In this document: in pieces, positions 32,080 through 42,508 of the stretch
How the letters are laid out: every line of letters begins with the position of its first letter
Position numbering within the stretch: position 1 is the stretch's first letter
Assembly: GCF_027579695.1 (NCBI RefSeq)
Contig: NC_083586.1
Location: forward strand, 7,440,001 to 7,504,000
Length of the DNA stretch: 64,000 bases
Reading direction: 5' to 3'
From: Neoarius graeffei
Lineage: Eukaryota; Chordata; Actinopteri; Siluriformes; Ariidae
Position numbers and translations under genes: made by a program
The notes under the pieces: model-generated
The model's database searches: none
What the model was told of the DNA's origin: nothing
The model's input: the letters and a program-made list of their open reading frames with translations, nothing else

Positions 32080-32531
32080 ATTACCAAATACAGGATCCTA
32101 CTGTATTTCTAGATTGAACTATGTTATTAAATAATATACTTTTGTACTTTTCTATGACAGTAAAAAAAGTACATAACAGACAGTACTGAGTGAGAAGTTG
32201 GAAAAATGCATTTCCCACGTTAATAAATACAAGGTACATTTGTGCCTGTGATGTGGATAGATGGAATTCAGAGCATGAGAAAATGAATAAATAATTTTGG
32301 CCAATTATTGGCATGGTAAGCCAATCTTATTGGAGTTTTTTCTTTCACCTTCTAATTTGTTTCCATGAATGATTTGACCTTGGGAATGTTAAAGTTTTGG
32401 CTATGCTCATGTTAACCTTTTGAAAATACATATGTAACACTTGTGGTCCAGAGGAAAACCAGAAATGGGAGACAGGCTTACAACAACTCAGTTGATTATA
32501 TTTTGGCTTTCACTTTTCAGCAATTTTATTG
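32080..32531. other. Spacer with repeat traces
   Basis: CCCACGTTAATAAATACAAGG (about 32215) is the inverse of CCTTGTATTTATTAATGTGGG at 30369, so this spacer and the one before 31081 belong to one older inverted-repeat element. The remainder is unassigned. Confidence 0.4.
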
Positions 32532-32839
32532 TACAACCCCGATTCCAAAAAAGTTGGGACAAAGTACATATTGTAAATATAAACGGAATGCAATAATTTA
32601 CAAATCTCAAAAACTGACTGTATTCACAATAGAATATAGACAACATATCAAATGTCAAAAGTGAGACATTCTGAAATTTCATGACAAATATTGGCTCATT
32701 TGAAAATTTCATGGCAGCAACACATCTCAAAAAAGTTGGGACGGGGTAATAAGAGGCTGGAAAAGTTAAAGGTACAAAAAAGGAACAACTGGAGGACCAA
32801 ATTGCAACTCATTAGGTCAATTGGCAATAGGTCATTAAC

Positions 32840-33904
32840 ATGACTGGGTATAAAAAGAGCATCTTGGAGTGGCAGCGGCTCTCAGAAGTAAAGATGGGAA
32901 GAGGATCACCAATCCCCTTAATTCTGCGCCAACAAATAGTGGAGCAGTATCAGAAAGGAGTTCGACAGTGTAAAATTGCAAAGAGTTTGAACATATCTAC
33001 AGTGCATGATATCATCAAAAGATTCAGAGAATCTGGAAGAATCTCTGTGCATAAGGGTCAAGGCCGGAAAACCATACTGGGTGCCTGTGATCTTCGGCCC
33101 CTTAGACGGCACTGCATCACATACAGGCATGCTTCTGTATTGGAAATCACAAAATGGGCTCAGGAATATTTCCAGAGAACATTATCTGTGAACACAATTC
33201 ACCATGCCATCCGCCGTTGCCAGCTAAAACTCTATAGTTCAAAGAAGAAGCTGTATCTAAACATGATCCAGAAGCACAGACGTCTTCTCTGGGCCAAGGC
33301 TCATTTAAAATGGACTGTGGCAAAGTGGAAAACTGTTCTGTGGTCAGACGAATCAAAATTTGAAGTTCTTTATGGAAATCAGGGACGCTGTATCATTCGG
33401 ACTAAAGAGGAGAAGGACGACCCAAGTTGTTATCAGCGCTCAGTTCAGAAGCCTGCATCTCTGATGGTATAGGGTTGCATTAGTGCATGTGGCATGGGCA
33501 GCTTACACATCTGGAAAGACACCATCAATGCTGAAAGGTATATCCATGTTCTAGAGCAACATGTGCTCCCATCCAGACAACGTCTCTTTCAGGGAAGACC
33601 TTGCATTTTCCAACATGACAATGCCAAACCACATACTGCATCAATTACAGCACCATGGCTGCGTAGAAGAAGGGTCTGGGTACTGAACTGGCCAGCCTGC
33701 AGTCCAGATCTTTCACCCATAGAAAATATCTGGTGCATCATAAAATGGAAGATACGACAAAAAATACCTAAGACCATTGAGCAACTAGAATCCTACATTA
33801 GATAAGAATGGGTTAACATTCCTATCCCTAAACTTGAGCAACTTGTCTCCTCAGTCCCCAGACATTTACAAACTGTTGTAAAGAGAAAAGGGGATGTCTC
33901 ACAG
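32840..33904 (+). pseudogene. Tc1-like transposase, copy B
   Basis: The best-preserved N-terminal half of this family: an open frame 32840-33472 with [20 protein letters not shown] (one Ser codon pair shorter than in A), and the first catalytic Asp in [17 protein letters not shown] to TAG change at 33470 (MV*GC for MVWGC) stops it. The frame then continues open from 33494 to 33805 with FQHDNAKPHTA (second Asp) and SPDLSPIENIWCIIK (Glu), spacing 34. It has RQRLFQG where copies A and C have a stop after R. A TAA at 33803 and the LTR insertion remove the last 35 or so residues. Confidence 0.88.
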
Positions 33905-34504
33905 TGTCACGTAACAGACAGGAGAGGAGATCAAATGCGCTCAAACCACAGTTTATTACTAATAGGGGAAAGGGGAGTTGGAAGAATGTGTGTGGGTGAA
34001 GTCCAGTGGCAGGAGAACTGAGAGGCAGGGATGTCTGGTGGTGACGTCTGAGGTCTCCCATCCAAGTACTGACCAGGCCCGACCCTGCTTAGCAGCAGAG
34101 ATGAGATGGGACCAGGCGTAGTCAGAGAGGTGTGGTTGTAAGGTTGAGCGAGCTGGAGAGCAGGTGAAGGTACAGGAGGGGCGGGCAAGAGGCAGAGTCG
34201 ACAGAACAGAAGGCAGATCAGGTTACCGGGGCTGGAGAGCAGACAGAGTCAGACAGAACAGGAAATCTTCAGGAGTCAGAGTAGTAGGAACACAGAGCAG
34301 GTTATCAGGCTGAGAGTTGCAGACGATCTGACACAGGGGCTAGGGAGAACTGCAGCTTAAATACACCCAGGGGGAGAGCAGGTGATCGGCAACAGCCAAT
34401 GACAGTCACTGAAAGATAATAAGAGGAAGTGAGTGCGGGTGTGGCCGGTAATGCTGAGTGGAGATGTTACCTGAAGAGAGAAGCCCACAGGTAGGACCAT
34501 GACA
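33905..34504 (-). mobile_element. Solo LTR with embedded 5S-like segment
   Basis: A 600-bp insertion begins TGTCACG and ends CATGACA, so it has the TG...CA ends of LTRs and a 5-bp inverted terminus (TGTCA/TGACA). The target CACAG is duplicated (33900-33904, 34505-34509). On the minus strand there is a TATA-like TATTTAAG at about 34358 and an AATAAA at 33952-33957, 48 bp before the end. These place promoter and polyadenylation signals in LTR order. No internal retroelement sequence flanks it, so it is a solo LTR left by recombination. The 5S-like segment lies between the two signals. Confidence 0.8.
34052..34142 (-). repeat. 5S rRNA-like segment inside the LTR
   Basis: On the minus strand, 34093-34052 reads GCTAAGCAGGGTCGGGCCTG then GTCAGTACTTGGATGGGAGA then CC. 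That is 41 of 42 positions identical to vertebrate 5S rRNA nucleotides of the internal promoter as I know them (only GTTAG to GTCAG differs). The upstream 49 bases align to the 5' half with many changes (CTTACAACCACACC for CTTACGGCCATACC). Box A, the intermediate element and most of box C are therefore kept; the last 25 or so bases of 5S are absent. It is not a functional rRNA gene. Confidence 0.82.
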
Positions 34505-34737
34505 CACAGTGGTAAACATGGCCTTGTCCCAACTTTTTTGAGATGTGTTGTTGTCATGAAATTTAAAATTACCTAATTTTTCTCTTTAAATGATACATTT
34601 TCTCAGTTTAAGCATTTGATATGTCATCTATGTTCTATTCTGAATAAAATATGGAATTTTGAAACTTCCACATCATTGCATTCTGTTTTTATTTACAATT
34701 TGTACTTTGTCCCAACTTTTTTGGAATCAGGGTTGTA

Positions 34738-35935
34738 CTACAGGAGCACACGTGTACACACACACAGGGTTGCTCAGCTCTCTGTCTAGTTCCCAGTTTC
34801 TCTCTGCAAATACAGACAAAGGACAAACAAATTGCCAGTAATCCGACACATATGAGACTCATCACGTCTTCCAGGATGGTTCAACCTCCTTCCTCTCCAT
34901 CCACAGCTGATGTTCAACCACACTTCTGCTGCCACAGCACGATTTCTCCATTTAGCCTTTTCATCCACACTAAAACAGCATTTTCCTTCACATATTTTTT
35001 TTTAAAGTGCTCACTGAGGTGTATAAATTTAAAATGCTAGGTTCACATTATAATGTGGACATGGAAAACGGACAGTTTCAGAAATTATGGCATATGATTA
35101 CTATGACATTGGCCAAAATGTGTGTTCAGGACACCAAAAATATATGATGGGCGAAATCCAGTCAGTGTTGCTTTGTCTGTGAAATCTGCTAATCTATCTT
35201 TATTTACAGTACAGATCATACAATACAATGCATATGCACGGCTTCAATGTAGAAGGCAATCTTTATATATTTGCTGTGCTTAAGAGATGGAAAACAACTG
35301 CAACAGCAGTTCAAACCCTACATGGGGGTAGTGATTTTTGATGTCACCTTGCTGAACAAGCAGTTAATGGGACAATTTTGTGAGCAAAGTAATATTACCA
35401 AATGAGTAGTGAGCTAAAAGGCTTTTCATTGTTTGTGTGGAGGTAGAACATTTGGAAAATGGTATGAAAATAGTGTGCGTGGAGAATGTTTTCACATAAA
35501 ATCTGGATTTTCAGCTTTACCCAGTGTGGACATTAACCTTTTAGCATATTTGCTAAGTCCCCAGCAAACTCTTCAGTCTGTTCTCAACTCTTTGCCCATG
35601 ATATTTCATGTGACACAGCAAAAGTTGCAAAGATTTTTCATACAGGCCCAATTTTATTTAATTTTAAAGGAATTTCATTGAATGAACAAATATACACTGG
35701 GTTGAATTTGCTATTAGCTTTTGATGAAGTGATGAAATACCATAGGAGCAGAACTTTTGACCACCACTGTGGTGATTTTCTAGTCTACAACAGGAAGATG
35801 ATGGTGGGTGTTGGCAAAGGCATGAGTTCTCTCTATCCTTGCTGTTGATCAGTTTAATGGGCTATATTATGAGTGCTTCCATCTGAACACCTAATGAGAT
35901 GTTAACTCCTGCTAAGGCTTTTAGCATAGAACTTT
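34738..35935. other. 1.2 kb without recognisable feature
   Basis: No known domain, inverted ends or strong tandem repeat. Short frames exist but none has recognisable motifs. It may be unique sequence between repeats. Confidence 0.5.
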
Positions 35936-36069
35936 GCCAAAGATTATTCAAAGAGGTTTTTTTTTATTATTTCAATTTCACTATCCAGCACATATAAGAG
36001 AATCGAAATGTCATTTCTCTCTCACCTTACTTGTAAAATCAGATTTTAAAAAAAGTGTAAAAATACACC

Positions 36070-37833
36070 TCAAATCAATGTACAAAATAGCAGTAGTGCA
36101 AATACAGTACAATATCTATAATGGAGAAGGTGCTTAGAAGAGTAGCTTATGAGGTGTATATGAACAGTAGTGCAAATGACCAATAGCAGCAGATACAACA
36201 ATAATGCAAATGATTGTAGTGTAGAGGGAGAGTTTCTTGTGTGAATGAATCTGTTACAGACCAGGGGTAGGTAGTGGACAGAGTTCAGCATCCTGACAGC
36301 CTGGTGGATGAAGCTGTACAGCAGTCTTGTGGAGCAGGCCCGGAGGCTCTGGTACCTCTTCCCTGAGGGCAGGAGGCTGAAGAGTAAGTTTGAAGGGTGG
36401 GAGGTGTCACCAGCAATGCTGATGGCTCTGCAGGTGAGGTGGGAGGGATAGATGTCCGTAAGGGAAGGCTGAGGGGTACCAATAATCTTACTGGCCGTGT
36501 TCACTGTGCATTGCAGAGTCTTCTTACAGGAGGCATTGCAGCCTCTATACCACACAGTGATGCAGCCAATGAGGATGCTCAATGGTGCTCCTGTAGAAAG
36601 AGCACATGATGGGGGGGGGGGGGGACTCATGCACTCCTCAGTTTGCGGAGGAAGTAGAGTCAAGTTTGAGCCTTCTTAGCCAGCGATGCAGTGTTGTTGG
36701 ACCAGGAGGGGTCCTCAGCGATGTGCACCCCCAAGAATTTGGTGCTGCTCACCATCTCCACTGCAGCACCGTCGATGGTTAGAGGGGGATGCTGTGAGTG
36801 ACCTCTCCTGAAGTCGACTACAATCTCTTTAGTCTTCCCCATGTTCAGGAAGAGACTGATATCTTTGCTCCACTGGACCAGTTGGCTCACCTCATTCTTA
36901 TAGTTGGTTTCATGGTTCGTAGTGATGAGACCCACAACAGTCGTGTCATCCGCAAACTTGATGTGGTTGGTGTTGTAGATTGGTACACAGTCATGGGTCA
37001 GCAGGGTGAAGAGCAGTGGGCTGAGCACACACCCTTGTGGGGCCCCTGTGCTCAGCATGATGGTCCTGGAGGTGTTACTGCCGACCCTCACGTTCTGTAG
37101 CCTCCCTGTAAGAAAGTCCAACACCCAGTTACAAAGACAGGTGTTGAGTCCCAAATGTTCATTTTTTTGTATTAGCTGCTGGGGAATGATTGTGTTGAAT
37201 GCGGAACTGTAATCCAAGAACAGCATTCGCACATAGGTGTTCTTTGAGTCCAGGTGAGTGAGGGCTGGGTGTAGAGCAGCGGAGAGAGCATCCTCTATGG
37301 ACCTGTTTGACCTATATGCAAACTGGAATGAGGTCATGAGAGGGAGGGAGGATGGACTTGATGTTCTGCATGACCAGTCGCTCAAAGCAATTCATGATGG
37401 AAGTCAGTGCTATGGGCCAATAGTTGTTATAGCTGGATGGGAAGAGCTTCTTTGGCACTGGTATTATGGTTGTAGCTTTGAAACAAATGGGTACAACAGC
37501 TTGGTTTAGGGAGATTTTAAAAATGTCAGCAAGGACATCCTTGAGCTCCATGGCACAGTCCTTCAAAACATGACCAGGTATGTTGTCTGGTCCAGCTGGT
37601 TGATCCTGGAGAGGGTCCTCTCCACACTGGTTGGAGCCAGACATACAGCCTGCTCATCCTGGGGAGAAGTGGTCTTTTGTGCTGGTGTGTTGTTTTGTGT
37701 TTCAAAGCATCCAAAGAAGTCATTGAGGCAGTTTAGCAAAGTGATGTCACTCTCACAGGACCATGGTGGGAGTTTGTAGTTTGTGAGGGTTTGAATACCA
37801 TGCCAGAGAGACTCTGCATCTCTGGTGTTACTG
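36070..37833 (-). pseudogene. LINE 3 reverse transcriptase
   Basis: Pieces in order on the minus strand: FETQNNTPAQKTT (about 37710), [20 protein letters not shown] and [14 protein letters not shown] (37312-37644), then the main open block 36660-37385 with [39 protein letters not shown], the catalytic box [13 protein letters not shown] and [14 protein letters not shown]-run at 36610-36624 marks a frameshift, and the tail follows: ASKIIGTPQPSLTDIYPSHL and LLFSLLPSGKRYQSLRACST. The catalytic Asp pair is intact, but at least three frameshifts break the gene. Confidence 0.86.
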
Positions 37834-37839
37834 AAGTGT

Positions 37840-39303
37840 CAGCCCTCTCAATATATTTCTGAGAAAGGGGCAAGTAAGAAAGAGTAGTAGGCAGAGGTTA
37901 AGCCAGGGATCCCAGCAGTAATTGAAAAAAAAATAGAGGAATGTAAGAAACTATCAGCATGGGTCAAGGGTGTTGCAAGCCCTTTGTGGGGTGCAGGGGC
38001 AGCACCCCTGCTGGGGGCACAGGGAGCGAAGCCCCCTGAAGTTGTTGAGATTTTAACATTTAAAGATGCTATAGAACACATTTTTTACATAGATTTAACA
38101 TAGAAAAGCAACAGAATTTAACAATAATATGTACCTATTTGATGCCATATTTTGTAATCTATGACATAAGTGGCAAAAAAATTGTTATTTATAAAAATTA
38201 GACAAAAATGTAGCTTTGAAGAATATACTTGCCAAAATATTCCACTGATTAGTATCCATAGTTCATGTCATTTGTTTATTTTTTTTGTTTCGAATTAATC
38301 TCAATACTAGTCTACTATAAGCCACACTCATTTTTCAAAAATCATGAATATGAGCAGAAATCAATGATTCAGTAATATTAGATACATACATATGTACAGC
38401 AAAAATTGGAGATATTTGATTTAAACCTTTCTCTTTTTGAACGGTTTCACTGCAGAGGAATTTAGTTCTCTTTTCTGGGGTGCATTCTGTGATCTTTCCT
38501 CCAGTTTTCTCTGCTTTTGTTTCTCTGATCTTTCCTTCTGCTTTTTCTGATGTTCCTGCAGTGCTCTTTTGGATAGTTTCTTGGCTACTCTGTTCGCATG
38601 AGCTTTTGTTTCAAGTTCTGTATTCACCACATTCATTAATCTCTTCTTGGATTCAACTTCCTCTCTGGCTAAGTGCAACTACGCTTTCCATGACACATTG
38701 AATTAAGTTCAACACATTAGAAACAAAAGCACAAACAGAGTTAAAACACGTTTTCTAGCAAATGGGCACAGCCATATTGTTTTCTCGTTCTATCGCATAC
38801 AGTCTCGTGGTATTTACATCAATTTAACTTCTGAGTGTTCCCGAATGTCAATGAGAATAAACAAAGCCAACAAAAACATCGCTAAACAAGCAACCCAAAT
38901 CAGAATGTATTCTGCTGGTCATTTTACTTAAACAAACATATTTTTAACGGATATACAAGAGATTAAAAAAAAACACTTTGGCTAGAAAAATAGCGGAATT
39001 CCGCTAAATAGTGGATGTCTGGGATCCATGTTAAGCGTAAGCTGAGCAGAGGCTGAGTTAGCCGCCGCCGCGAAGTATAAAAAAGGGGGGTCCGAGGGTC
39101 CTCCCCCAGAAAATTTTGAAAATGTAGATGTTAAATGGTGAATTCTGAGTGATCCTGAATGCAAAATTTTATTTTTATGAAGTATAAATTATGAAGTAAA
39201 AACTTATGAATTTCAATTCTTTGAAAAACCACTGTGAGTAGCCGGCAATGGAGTGTTTGTAGGCAGCAAAATTGCTGGTTGCCGGCAGTTATGGAGAGGA
39301 CTG
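37840..39303. mobile_element. CAG-ended DNA transposon (hAT-like) in LINE 3
   Basis: Ends CAGCCCTCTC (37840) and GAGAGGACTG (39303), inverted with one mismatch. The flanks AAGTGT (37834-37839) and ACGTGT (39304-39309) form a 6-bp duplication with one change. Deleting the element and one flank restores the LINE sequence exactly as seen near 48940. No transposase core is visible; it carries one basic open frame (38421-38678). End form and duplication length resemble the inner hAT family, but the inner bases differ. Confidence 0.75.
38421..38678 (-). CDS. Small basic coiled-coil protein, unknown
   Basis: An 85-codon frame inside the transposon. The sequence is highly charged: KKLSKRALQEHQKKQKERSE, then EKQKQRKLEERSQ, ending KPFKKRKV at a TAA. 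The Lys/Arg/Glu heptads suggest a coiled coil, and the last residues look like a nuclear localisation signal. TTGCACTTAG just upstream of the frame could be a splice acceptor, so this may be the last exon of a longer product. I do not recognise the family. It could be a captured exon or chance frame. Confidence 0.35.
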   Translation of the reverse strand: MHLAREEVESKKRLMNVVNTELETKAHANRVAKKLSKRALQEHQKKQKERSEKQKQRKLEERSQNAPQKRELNSSAVKPFKKRKV

Positions 39304-39309
39304 ACGTGT

Positions 39310-40137
39310 CCAAATATTTTCTTGCTGTACTGATGTTTTGCCTCCCTGATGCCGCAGGACAGATTGGCTCTGGCTGTTGCTAGTCCTGCGATGTCACCAG
39401 CCCTAAAGGCTGCATCCTGAGCCCGCAGGAGCCTGTGAACCTCTCCTGTCAGCCAAGGCTTCTGGTTAGCAGAAACAGTGATGGTTTTGCAGTGAGTGAC
39501 ATTTTGCGATGTATGTGGTGACGGCCTTGGTGTATTCCTCTAAGTCAATGTGGTCACTCTAAGTGGCTGCTTCTTTGAAAATGTCCCAGTGCGTAGTGCT
39601 AAAACAGTCCTTCAAAGCATGGGATGCGCCCTCTGGCCACAGAAGTACCTGCTTTTGTGTTGGTCTGATGGCTCTCACTCTGGGTCTGTATGCTGGTCTC
39701 AGCATGATGAGGTGATCAGAGAGACCCAAGTGGGGGAGGAGAGGGGCCTTGTAAGCTCCTTTGTGGGTTGTGTACACCAAGTCCAGTAAGTAGTCACCTC
39801 TTGTTGGAAAGTCCACATGTTGATGTAGTTTGGGCAGTAAAACCTTTAAATCTGTGTGATTGAAGTCTCCTGCTGTGATGAGGAATCCCTCTGGGTGCGC
39901 TGTCTGTTCACTGATGGCCTGGTAGAGTGCATGGAGTGCCTTGCTCCTAACATTGGTGTTAGTGGTGGGAGGGATGTAAACTGCGACAAGCAGAATCGAT
40001 GTAAGCTCCCTCAGTAGGTAGAAGGGTCGGCACTTGATGATGAACTCTGCCAGCAGAGAACAGTGTTTGTGCACAACAGTAGCATTCTGGCACCAAGCAT
40101 TGCTAATGTAAACACACATTCCCCTGCTGCGGGTCTT
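39310..40137 (-). pseudogene. LINE 3 endonuclease
   Basis: The open block at 39559-40119 (minus) reads GMCVYISNAWCQNATVVHKH, LLVAVYIPPTTNTN, then LITAGDFNHTDLKVLLPKLH with the catalytic Asp and Asn, DFPTRGDYLLDLVYTTHKGA, and LGLSDHLIMLRPAYRP with the catalytic His. The N-terminal motifs upstream of 40120 and the linker to RT (39310-39555: SANQKPWLTGEVHRLLRAQD-like) are in other frames. Because the catalytic core is still open, damage is moderate. Confidence 0.84.
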
Positions 40138-40427
40138 GCCTCCTTCCGTAAAGGCTCAGTCGGTATGGTAGCATGTTAGCCCAGCTAACTGGATAGCGGA
40201 GTCCGGGATGTTGTTATTCAGCCAGGATTCCATAAAGATGAAAGCCTAGCAGTCTCCCACATAACATAGTGCAGATCTCATGAGTTCCATGTTATCCATT
40301 TTGTCTAGTGAGTCTACATTAGCCAGAATGAGGGATGGTCTGTGTGGGCTAGCAGCTAGCCTAGCCCGGATGCCTCCACACTTGCCATGCTTCTGTTTTC
40401 TGTCACACTGATCTTTTTTTTTACAAG

Positions 40428-40940
40428 ATCACTTTATTAATAATAAACTGCTGTTATATTTATAGAAAAAAGTGGAGCTCACATTGTGATCAGATATATC
40501 AAAATTCCTGAAAGTATTAATTGCTTGCTAGCTGAGATGAATGCTTTTTTTTTTAACTGCACAAAATATTAACATATCTGGGAATGATCAGGCAAAAATG
40601 TAATACGGCATTATTTTTAATGATACACAATACATATATCTTTCTTTATATATTAGGAAATATTGTGTGTATAAAAATAACACAAATGCACCAACTCAAA
40701 TGAATAGCTTTTGGATTTTTTCCAAGTCTTTTTCAGTGTAAATAAAATAAATAAATAAATAAATAACACACCTCGAAACAATCTTTTAGTTGTATGACCA
40801 TGCATTCAGCAGTACACTTTCAAAATCAACAAAATGGATTATCCAAGCCCCAAATTCTAAAGATGGCAGTTACTCTAATGGAGATTAAATAAAATTTAAA
40901 TGAATCCAGATGAGTAAATTAACTTAAATGGGTACTCAAC
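40428..40940. other. Spacer between head-to-head LINEs
   Basis: AT-rich and non-coding. Contains T runs (40428, 40540) and an (AAAT)n tract at 40741-40766. The 5' ends of LINE 3 (minus) and LINE 4 (plus) face each other across it. Confidence 0.55.
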
Positions 40941-42200
40941 TAGTTATCGGTTAAAAGTTGCAGGCCTGTATTGATGCTTGTGTGCATAGTAGCCTGTGCA
41001 TAGAGATGGCGGCGCGAACAGACACAGTGGCCCCTCTCTATGTGTTTAGTGTCTAAAAGTGTATTCTCTAGTGTTCTCTGTGCTTTGTCTATACATGTGC
41101 AAGTAGCGCACCAACAATGTCGCTCACAAGATATCGTCGCCACTGCCTTCTGGGTATAGGAAACAAGACCAACCATCTCTTCTTGGACCAGAAAGTCACA
41201 GAGAAACTTCAAGGCCTGGGTCTTCTCTGCCGGACTACTATATCACCGGTCTCGCTTGCTGTGTCTCACCGAGACAGAAGGCGCCGGAAGCAGTGTGAGA
41301 GGAAACCGAAGCAAGGTAAGCGTGGAGGCATCCAGGCTAGGCTAGCTGCTAGCCCGCACAGACCCACTATACCATCCCTTGTTCTGGCCAATGTATGCTT
41401 ACTAAGCAAAAAATAGACCACATAGAACTCAGGAGATCTGTGCTATGTGATGTGGGGGACTGCTGTGTTTTCATCTTTTATGGAATCCTGGCTGAATGAC
41501 AACATCCTGGACTCCACTATCCAGCTAGCTGGGCTAACATGCTACCGCACCAACTGAGCCTTTACGGAAGGAGGCAAGACCTGTGGCAGAGAGTGTGCAT
41601 TTACATCAGCAATGCTTAGTGCTGGAATGCTACTGTTGTGCACAAACACTGTTCTCCGCTGGTGGAGTTATCAAGTGCCGACTCTTCTACCTACTGAGGG
41701 AGCCTACATCAATTCTGCTCGTCGCTGTTTACATCCCTCCCACCACTAACGCCAATGTTAGGAGTGAGGCACTCAATGAACTACCAGGCCATCAGTGAAC
41801 AACAGACAGCACACCCAGACAGATGCCTCATCACAGCAGGAGACTTCAATCAAACAGATTTAAAGGTTTTACTGCCTAAACTACATCAACATGTAGACTT
41901 TCCAACAAGAGGAGACAACTTACTGGACTTGGTGTACACAACCCACAAAGGTGCTTCCAAGGCCTCCCCCACCTGGGTCTCTCTGATCACATCATCATGC
42001 TGAGACCAGCATACAGACCCAGAGTGAGAGCCATCAGACCAACACAAAAGCATGTGTGTACGTGTGTGGCCAGAGGGGGCCTCCCATGCTTTGAAGGACT
42101 GTTTTAGCACTGCACACTGGGACATTTTCAAAGAAGCAGCCACTTAGAATGACCACACAGACATAGAGGAATACACAGAGGCTGTCACAGCATACATCAC
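40941..42200 (+). mobile_element. LINE 4, 5' part
   Basis: Same family as LINE 3 but on the plus strand. It starts with a 5' leader containing GAGATGGCGGCGCGAACAGA and continues into the first frame (41117-41414; MSLTRYRRHC... ending with ASPHRPTIPSLVLANVC, the usual lead-in to the endonuclease). The element stops at the target ATCAC (42196-42200) of Gypsy 2 and resumes at 48727. Confidence 0.84.
41400..42170 (+). pseudogene. LINE 4 endonuclease (frameshifted)
   Basis: The motifs are present in three frames: GWNPG/ESWLNDNILDS-like lead-in near 41485, IKCRLFYLLREPTSILLVAV then YIPPTTNANVRSEALNE (41665-41780), and LITAGDFNQTDLKVLLPKLH with DFPTRGDNLLDLVYTTHKGA (41755-41995). A frameshift near 41965 then shifts the catalytic SDH region. 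Nucleotide identity to LINE 3 is high, so the two copies are of comparable age. Confidence 0.82.
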
Positions 42201-42508
42201 TGTGGCAGCGGGGGTGTGGCCAAGCAGCAGTCTGTGAATGAAGGGCGGGGTCGGGGAAGGTAAGTGGCTAAGTCATTCCACCTGCTGTCAATTAATGTGT
42301 GTGTGTGTCACTGTTTGTTACAGGGATGGAGGATAAAAGAAGAGATAGAGCAGAGAAAGGGAGCTCTCTCCCCAACCACAATGCGTGTGAGTGAGTGAGA
42401 GAGAATGAGTGATAAAAGGAAGCTGAAAAGCTCAATAAAGTTTTTGGATAAAACATCAACTCTCGCCTGCTGTGCTTCTGTGCTCCACCCACATCAGGAA
42501 GTGTTACA
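42201..42508 (+). repeat. Gypsy 2 5' LTR
   Basis: 308 bp, starting TGTGGCAGCGGGGG and ending GGAAGTGTTACA. It contains a (GT)n tract near 42295, a TATA-like GGATAAAAG (about 42350) and AATAAAGTTTTTGGAT (about 42434), that is, promoter and polyadenylation signals. The following GTGGTGCTGAAACCTGGGA is in the place of the primer-binding site; I cannot name the tRNA with confidence. Confidence 0.88.

Larger units (their letters stand above)
32534..34735 (+). mobile_element. Tc1-like DD34E transposon, copy B
   Basis: Same family as copies A and C. Ends CAACCCCGATTCC and GGAATCAGGGTTG, with TA on both sides (32532-32533, 34736-34737). It carries a 600-bp solo LTR (33905-34504) close to the 3' end of the transposase gene. 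Confidence 0.92.
35936..40427 (-). mobile_element. LINE 3 (L2/CR1-type), near full length
   Basis: Minus strand: 5' region to about 40427, endonuclease 39559-40137, linker, RT 36070-37830, and a 3' UTR ending near 35936 with short AT-rich signals. A DNA transposon (37840-39303) interrupts the linker; the flanks match the uninterrupted sequence at 48915-48980. The same family occurs at 41000-42200 and 52384-53850. Confidence 0.87.

Noticed and set aside
30366..32236. A single large transposon spanning 30361-32260
   Set aside because: An inverted 21-bp match links both sides, but further ends and duplications could not be fixed by eye.
34052..34142. A functional 5S rRNA gene
   Set aside because: The 5' half is diverged, the last 25 or so bases and a T-run terminator are missing, and it lies inside an LTR.
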